DNA of 64,000 bases, taken from contig JAJSPD010000057.1 in assembly GCA_021307315.1 (NCBI GenBank), positions 124,001-188,000 of the forward strand, in the 5' to 3' direction. A program made the position numbers and the translations under genes. Position 1 is the first letter of the stretch; each line of letters starts with the position of its first letter. The notes below the pieces were generated by a model. That model ran no database searches and was not told where the DNA came from. It saw only the letters and a program-made list of their open reading frames with translations. The stretch comes from Bisporella sp. PMI_857 (taxonomy: Eukaryota > Ascomycota > Leotiomycetes > Helotiales > Helotiaceae). Below, piece after piece: positions 57,480 to 64,000 of this stretch.

Positions 57480-58548
57480 CTACCCCAACATCTCCTCATC
57501 ATCATTATCTGCACCACCCTTTTTCCTCTGGTCGGACGCTCTATCCTTAGTCTTCTTCTTCGCATCATCAATCCATGTCTTGTAGGCATCTGGCCCCTCC
57601 TTCAGCTTCTCAGCAATAACACCCTTCAGCACCTCCCCTGCAAATCCTACAAAATTATGTCTCCTCAGCGCATTCTCAAACTGCCAATCGCTTCTCTTGT
57701 TCTCCTCCCTCATCAACATCTCCTCGTCTCCAATCTCCCTAGCCCTAACTCTCAGGTCCCGAACCATAGCCAGCAAATTGAATCTGATCTCATGCGCAGG
57801 ATACCGTTCTATCCTTCGTTGCAGGACGGGTATGACCTTCTCGGGAAACTCCTCGAACGTGCTCGCTCCATGCGCGATCGGCGCAGGTTGTAAACCGTCT
57901 AGCTCGTAGAGGACCCCGTTAATAGGCGTATACGCGATAAAATGATAAACATCATCATCCTCCGTTGCCGTACGCTGCGTCTCATCCACAAACGGGCTGC
58001 TCTTCGCAAACGAATTATGCACATCTCGGATCAGCTCTGAGTTGCTGAGCGCCTCCCCTCTAAACTCTGCCGGGAAACCCGCAGTAAACTCCTTGAAGTC
58101 CCGTAACTGTGTCCCGACATCAATTTCTCCATCCTTGTTTAGCAGGACCGAAAGTAGAGCCTGCGTACCGCAGGCGTTCTGGATAGTCTGCGCAGCGAAG
58201 AAAATGTTCTCCGCGGCGGCATAATCATATTGGCCGTCTTTAGGTGTGCCGTCCTGGTTCGCCCTCTCGCCGGTAGGGTACTTGAAAAGGAAGATGACAC
58301 CGTAGACCGGGCTCAGCTGGCGGAGATATTCGGAGTCGAGGGCGATCAGCTCTTCGAATTGCACATCTTTGACCCCCAGGTTATCGAGCAGGAAGGTGAA
58401 GACACCCTACTTAGATATCAGCGCCTTACTTGTAATAGTTAACTTTGCGGACTGACCGCATCGGATTCGACTGTTGATAGAGTCAGCAAGCTTATGAATG
58501 CAAAGGATTTCTTAAGGACTACATACTGGTATTCCATCCACCACTCAT
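57480..58548 (-). CDS. ubiquitin carboxyl-terminal hydrolase, UCH37/UCHL5 type
   Basis: A cysteine protease that removes ubiquitin, usually at the proteasome or INO80. Exons 58548-58527 (22 nt), 58470-58457 (14 nt) and 58406-57480 give 320 residues. The start MSGGWNTIESDAGVFTFLLD is typical of UCH enzymes and appears only after both tiny exons are joined. The catalytic set is visible: Gln and Cys in IQNACGTQALLSVLLN (Cys about 91), His in DDVYHFIAYTPING and Asp in LYELDGLQPAP. The C-terminal helices include RFNLLAMVRDLRVR and the ULD-like RRHNFVGFAGEVLKGVIAEK, which in UCH37 binds Rpn13. The tail is acidic. S. cerevisiae has no UCH37, while S. pombe has Uch2, so this is a filamentous-fungus and animal-type gene. 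Confidence 0.95.
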
Positions 58549-59763
58549 GTTGCTTGTGATTGACAATGAGCTGTGTTCATACCAATCCACAGCTACGTTG
58601 AGGCTTCAGCTGTGGCGCATACCCAGTCCCCTGCTCTGTTCTAGCCCCGCAAAATTCACATGACGTCCCCTTTCTCCCCCAGGCAACCCCAAAACCAAAG
58701 AAGGAAGGAGGAGTTTATTTACCTTCTTAAAAAAAAAGAAAAGGAAAAAGAGGGGGGGCGGGGGGGGCGAGGATGCACTACAAATGTTGAGTCACTAAGT
58801 CGTTTATCAACTACTCTAACTAAGCATTCTCCTCGGACCATATCTTTGCATTTTACCTTCTTTCCCCGATGCCGGAGACAAAGTGCTATTTTCCTCTGTA
58901 GGCGATACATGAGTGATTTTGGAATGAATGGGGAGAGGCATCAGGGCAGAAAAGTCAAAAATATGTGAATAGGCGTACTCTGCAAATCCTTTCGTTCTTG
59001 GTCACCTAGGCTCTGCAGCTTAGCACTCTCTTCGTAGTCTTTTCTTTTTTACAAACCAAATGGGAAACGTATGTTGCATTTTCAATAATGTTCATGGAAG
59101 TATGTGCGATCACAAAGTCTCTCAAAATGCGTGAATGAAAAGATATGCGGAAGCTAAACAGTTTCAATATTCTTCTAATACATGTCGTTGCTTCAACGAT
59201 GTGATCGATTACACAAGAGCCGCTACAATAACGCCCTTACCACCATTTTGTTTCCAAAACAAACAAGCAAATCATCTTAAGCTTTTAAACAAAAGCTCGC
59301 TTCACCAAAAAAAACGCCGCTATCCATGCAATATGCTGAGGGTATCTTTAAGGACCGTGGGTATAAGGATCGTGGTGCTAGTAATCGTACATGATAATCA
59401 TAGCGAAATGTCATTCATAAGTCGTTAATTCGTGCGTGGTGTCGGAAACAAGATATTAAGACCCGAGATTAATAAATCTCTTTGAGAGTAATGGTTGTGA
59501 TCAAGCCGTCATTGCGTAATGAGGAATTATGTCTCGCGGCCTTTGCCTTTTGGGTCGGCCGGAGTGGGGACGCGTTGAGGATAGTTACTGGGAAGATGTG
59601 GTGGCAGCGGGAACTGAGACATCTGTTGAGGTTGGGAGTGTTGGTGTTCGAGGGAGTGCGGCTCGAACTGGAAGTGTTGTTGATGGTTTTGAGACTGCTG
59701 GAACGGCTGCTCAAATTTGAGAATTGGGGTGGTCCTGGGCGAAAGTTAAATCCTTGGCCCTCG
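58549..59763. other. gene-free stretch
   Basis: The promoter side of the UCH37 gene and the 3' end of the Zn2Cys6 gene. Open frames at 59135-59909 overlap the 3' end of the transcription factor in the wrong frame or look like chance. No gene is supported. Confidence 0.45.
58752..58769 (+). repeat. G-rich tract after an A-rich run
   Basis: Seven G, one C, eight G, one C and a G follow an A-rich run (about 58728-58751). The tract lies about 200 bases upstream of the UCH37 start, on the opposite strand. Its two long G blocks could join in a G-quadruplex, but only two blocks are present. Confidence 0.5.
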
Positions 59764-61678
59764 TTATATCCACACGGTCGGAAGCACAAACCCGCCGAAA
59801 TTGGAGCCGGAGCCCTGCGTATCATATAGTGCAAAATCGTCCCCATGATCTCCATAGATGATCGAACCTTCTCCATAGCTTGACGTGGCTGGAGATGCAT
59901 ATCCACCAAATCCGCTTGGAGATGGAATGCCTAAATAGTGGTTTGCATATGGGTCGATGTTCAACGGACTGATCGCTGTCGCAGACAACGGCTCCAAAGG
60001 CATTGTCATCAGGTGCTCTTGGCTGTAGGTAAATGCAGGGTTGCCATATAGAGAAGTGGGGTTGGCGTAGTTGTCCTGCTCGAGACCATAAGAATTATGG
60101 CTGAATGTAGGGAAAGAGGCGGTGCGTTCTGGCTGCACCCATCCCATACGGTTTCTGAACTTGGATACCATGTCAATCGGATATTCCATGAGGCTAAGGG
60201 GTGTTTGAAGATCGGCGTCAGATGTCTGGGATACGTTGATGGAGAACAATCTTCGGGCAATCTCTTCGATTGGACCCATAGACAAGCTTCCGAAGTATGC
60301 AGCACCAACCTCCGGGAAAAGAGGCTCCACAACCAAAGCAACGGTGTAATAATGCGCCAGAATGATCAGAGCAGATGGCGAGCCATGAGATTGTTGTAAC
60401 AACATGACTGGCAACCAGAACAACCAAGTTCGGAGTGGATTGAGCATCTCGAATCTTTGCGCAGCCGTATGGTTTGGAGAAACCTTTCGAACACTTCGTA
60501 CAAATGTCATCAATTGCTGAATTGCCTTTACGTCTTCGTTGTTCGCCTTTAGATGGCTCTCTACTTTTTGAAGCTGTGCATAAGCGCGTTGAAGTGAGTC
60601 GAGATCGGCCTTTCTTGGGGTGCTCAGCTTCTTTGCATTGGGAACAGGGGATGGTGGAGCAGTCGGGAAAGTACTCTGCTCTGCAATGAAGTCCCCAAAC
60701 TGGGACTCATTCTTCCATGGTTGCATTGCATCTATGACCTAGTCTGCGTTAGCAAAAGAAACTAGGTAGGACGACGATGCTAATTGAAAGTTCCTACAGA
60801 AGATGTTCCATGCATCAACTGGGTCCAACCGCGCCACTCAGTTGCCTGCCAGGAAAGCAAAAGAGAAGCAGCAAGGACTGCATCAGAATTTAGTCGAGAG
60901 AACTCTCCAATAGCTTCATGCAAGCCCTGTAGAGCGGCTCCAGTCTTTGCCGAAGCTATGTTAGCAGCCAAAGGACATGATGTGAGCCATGCCAGGTGGG
61001 CTGATATATGTTAGCCGCATAACATAGAGTGACTATTGGGAGAAACATACTGGCAGAGAGTGCTAGCAATGCATCCATGACAAATTTGTAATCAGATCCG
61101 ATTTTCAGGAAACTAAGCATTTGTCAGCCGTCCACTCTTCCGAATTAGGAATATGTAACATACAGTGGCACCTGGCGCGTCCAAATGGTGAAATTGCTCG
61201 CATCGTGGTTCCCAAGCTCGCGGGAGACAGACGCTACGTGGTGGATGAGGCGCAGGTCTTCGAATGAGAAGTACTGAGGGTTCGGCGCTGGATAGATGAA
61301 GAGTTCAGGAAATGGGAAGTTTCCAGTTTGTTGCCAGAGTTCAATTTCCGTTTCAATCTCAGGGGTCCAAAGGAGATCTGCCTTCTCAGGAGTTGCTTGA
61401 CGGTCCTCTTGGACGGGCATGTCCATATATGGGCAACGAACATTGTGCTTAGTGCAATTTCGGCTGGGGTTAGAGTCAATACTTATCCTAAAAGTCTACA
61501 TATATCTCAACTTACCATTGAGGGAAGTTCTCATCACATCGAATATGTCGACGCTTACAGGTTTCACAACCTTTACGTGACTTGGTATGACTGTAGTAAT
61601 GTTAGTATCTAGCATATGAAAACATGTTAGGATGTCAACATACCTCCTGCGAGGAGGTCCACCACCTGGGCCGGCCAT
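59764..61678 (-). CDS. Zn2Cys6 fungal transcription factor
   Basis: Six exons (61678-61644, 61590-61516, 61463-61164, 61112-61051, 61000-60798, 60738-59764) give 549 residues. The Zn2Cys6 DNA-binding domain is at residues 20-47: C-x2-C-x6-C-x6-C-x2-C-x6-C within GCETCKRRHIRCDENFPQC and RNCTKHNVRCPY. The region that follows (TGNFPFPELFIYPAPNPQYF, SFEDLRLIHHVASVSREL) and the helical middle region (LSATHLAWLTSCPLAANI, GLHEAIGEFSRLNSDAVLAA, LLLSWQATEWRGW) form a regulatory domain of the kind seen in many ascomycete C6 factors. The tail is Pro/Ser/Tyr/Gly-rich. The finger is split by an intron after its fourth cysteine. Targets are unknown, and no co-located pathway suggests one. Confidence 0.92.
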
Positions 61679-64000
61679 TTAGACGAGACTGAAAGGTAAT
61701 AAGATAGAAGGCGACGGTAGCTTGAACGAGTGAAAGCCGCCGACGAAACGTTCTATGCTTAAGAGGCTCCAGAAATTGTCGAGGATGTTTGGCTGTAAAA
61801 GTAGAACAAATGTCAGGTACCAGGAGATGCTAATAGACCCCGAGGCTGTCGGATATATGTAAGCTTCAACGTCCGAAAGCGAGTGTGGTGGTAAGGCTGC
61901 ACAAGAGAACCCGGGATTCTCTTATAACAGATCAAACCAAATGGTTGGCGAAGCGGCGGCTGAAGGCAACGTAGCTATGGTCTACTTCAATGGCAATAAA
62001 TGTCGGCCGAGCCCGGAACAATTAAGCATAAAGCTTCGATCGTGCTTAGTGCTTCTGCAGATGCAAGAATAGTCTGTAATAATCGTTGCACAGATGGGTC
62101 TTTAGGCAATCAAGAGGTGTGTCAAGCTGCAAGAAGATTTGTCCGGGGGCTTGCTGTATAACTACGGCTGAGATCTGGGGGACGCAACGCAAAAGCGAAT
62201 GACAGGAGCCAACGAGGGCTTCCTAAGGGTAATTGTAAACACAAGCGAATGTGGTGGAGGAGAAGCTGGAATGGCTGAATTCAGATGTTGATTTGAGTTC
62301 TCAGAAGTGAGCGAGACTGGCATTCTAATAGCCAGAGGTGCTGTGCCTGCCGTGGTGGCAGAAAAGCCCAAAGAAGCATGGTTCAGCGTGGCTAGGGTAG
62401 CGGAGGGAACGGAGTGAGATGGTTGGCGCTTGGAGATGCCTGCATTAACAACAGGCAGGGCACTTAAGTGCAGGGCATTGTGGACCTTCTCAAGGGGGGC
62501 CATGTTGTCATGCTGGGATAGATCATAAGACGATGGGAATTAGTATCACCAGAAAGAATAATGGGATGTTCGACATGGGTCCATGACCATCGCGAGCCAT
62601 AGTTGCATGAACACCATCTGTTGGCCTGCGGATACCGCCGTACAGCAATGATTACTACGAACTAGCTTCGGTGGAAATAAGCATAAAAATAACTGCTATA
62701 CTCCGGGAAACCTGGCTATTAGTTGTAAAATGTATTTGACCGGCGTGCCACTTGTTCGAAATCTGATAATGGATAAAAGGTGAGATCTGAAACGTCCAAG
62801 CTGCAAATCATGGAAGGAATAAGCAGAACCGAAAGGGGGAAGGCTTAAAAACATAACCACAGTAATGTAATCATGAGTAATAGGCCGACAGCTTGGCCTG
62901 TGGCACGCCAACAAACAAAGAAAGTTGACACAATTTGGATTGGCTTATAAGGGGGGGGCAAGCTAGAGAGGCTCAGAGCTTCCCAAGAACCCTAAGCTAA
63001 ACATGCCCAAGCCGCAAAAACCTTAAATTTTAGGTTTTACGCACGTCTCAAACACACCCTTTTGCAGCCCTTGATCCTCGGTTCATCATTGTCGCGGTGC
63101 CAATGTAGTACTTGGTTAAATTTTGCACGAGTGTTTGGACCTAACAAAGGCTCAAAACTCGCAGATCCGCAAAATTCAGAATTTAGACCGTTGCCACGCG
63201 ATTATCCGCATGGAGCAGCCGACCTTCTGATTCCAGTGTGATGATATTGATGATGATGTGTGAACTCGGAATAAGGTAAGACAGGGATCCCGTGTGGTGC
63301 CTTAGTGGTGATGCATAGGCTGTCTTTGTGGATGGCTCTGATCCAAAAATAACCAATATAGGGAGTCACACGGTCGGAAACCCAACGCAGAGTGGGAAGT
63401 GTACAATAAACGGCCGCAATATATACAGCTTATGATGGAAGGCCAATAAGTCGGATTCGGTGGTTCTGAACGTCTCCTCCAACGGCGAGTTCACTGCTGA
63501 ATTCAGGTAAAGTAGCGATTTGCCTGCATGTCAGATATGGCACAGAACAAGCCCTAATGCTTCTCAATATTCGTTGCACGGGGTCCAATAAGACTTTAGT
63601 GGTTGAAAGAGAGGACAGCAGGTGTCTGTCTGGTTTGCTGGCACGGAGCATTCTGGTGCATCTCTCACCCTGCGAAGTAGCTAATGTAATAAGTATTCCT
63701 CAGACATCACTGAAGGCATAAACTGTATTGTGCGACACATAGTTGCTCTGCTTTGCAGCATAGACCAAACATGTAAAAGTCAAAGCTATCAGTGTATCCG
63801 ACTCCCCCGGCCACAAATTCCCTCATTGAACTTCTTTAACCTCACGTCCTCGCTTCACCATTACTCCGCCTCGCCCTAGAGCCCGTTTAGAGCATTCCAT
63901 GCCTGCAGCGCAAGGACTATTTGACGGGTGCGCTGCAGCGATGATGATGCATCACAAGGATCAGAGGTGCTGCTGGCCGCGACAAGGATCCTGGACGCAA
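61679..64000. other. long gene-free stretch upstream of the Zn2Cys6 gene
   Basis: No gene is supported in 2.3 kb. A 113-codon minus frame (62162-62503) could be an upstream ORF in a long leader but has no domain. Long 5' regions are common for fungal regulators. The right edge (63880-64000) is GC-richer, with GATGATGATG and CTGCAGC motifs, and may be near the next gene. Confidence 0.4.

Noticed and set aside
62162..62503. Minus-strand ORF of 113 codons upstream of the Zn2Cys6 gene
   Set aside because: It is Ser/Pro/Ala-rich without a domain, signal peptide or splice link to the transcription factor. It may be a chance or upstream ORF.

Overview
The window is nuclear DNA of a filamentous ascomycete. 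The genes carry short spliceosomal introns (mostly 47-60 nt, GT...AG, often with a CTAAC or CTAAT branch site), intergenic stretches are AT-leaning, and the families are typical of Pezizomycotina. The NLR, the CorA-like gene and several relics resemble proteins I associate with Leotiomycetes; that placement is inference. Exon-intron models below were worked out by hand. Each joins into one continuous frame unless a break is stated.

0-11 kb: a GH55 exo-beta-1,3-glucanase running off the left edge, a small cysteine-rich secreted protein, a doubtful broken secreted ORF, and a large CorA-like two-TM protein with a 12-nt micro-exon and one apparent frameshift.

11-22 kb: a housekeeping block with Bim1/EB1 (microtubule plus ends), Vam7 (vacuolar PX-SNARE), an FAD monooxygenase spoiled by a single in-frame TGA, Psd1 (mitochondrial phosphatidylserine decarboxylase), and a divergently transcribed ubiquitin-like ER membrane protein.

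22-33 kb: an NLR-type gene (alpha/beta-hydrolase, NACHT, WD40) followed without a gap by a decayed second copy of its WD40 half. Next come a fructosamine-3-kinase-like gene and an aldo-keto reductase.

33-39 kb: a graveyard of at least five decayed coding segments: an unidentified possibly mobile ORF, a TPR protein, an isochorismatase-fold hydrolase, a two-TM fungal protein and a CmcJ/AsaB-like oxygenase. Each has in-frame stops, frameshifts or deletions.

39-64 kb: conserved genes again: a nuclear protein of unknown function, a DIP2/Cmr2 homologue with two adenylate-forming domains, low-affinity cAMP phosphodiesterase Pde1, an orphan low-complexity protein, an Ssh4/Ear1-type Rsp5 adaptor, a UCH37-type deubiquitinase and a Zn2Cys6 transcription factor. 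The last 2.3 kb shows no gene. There is no operon or secondary-metabolite cluster. A loose theme is ubiquitin and membrane traffic (UBL/ERAD protein, Ssh4, UCH37, Vam7), but nothing shows that these genes act together.
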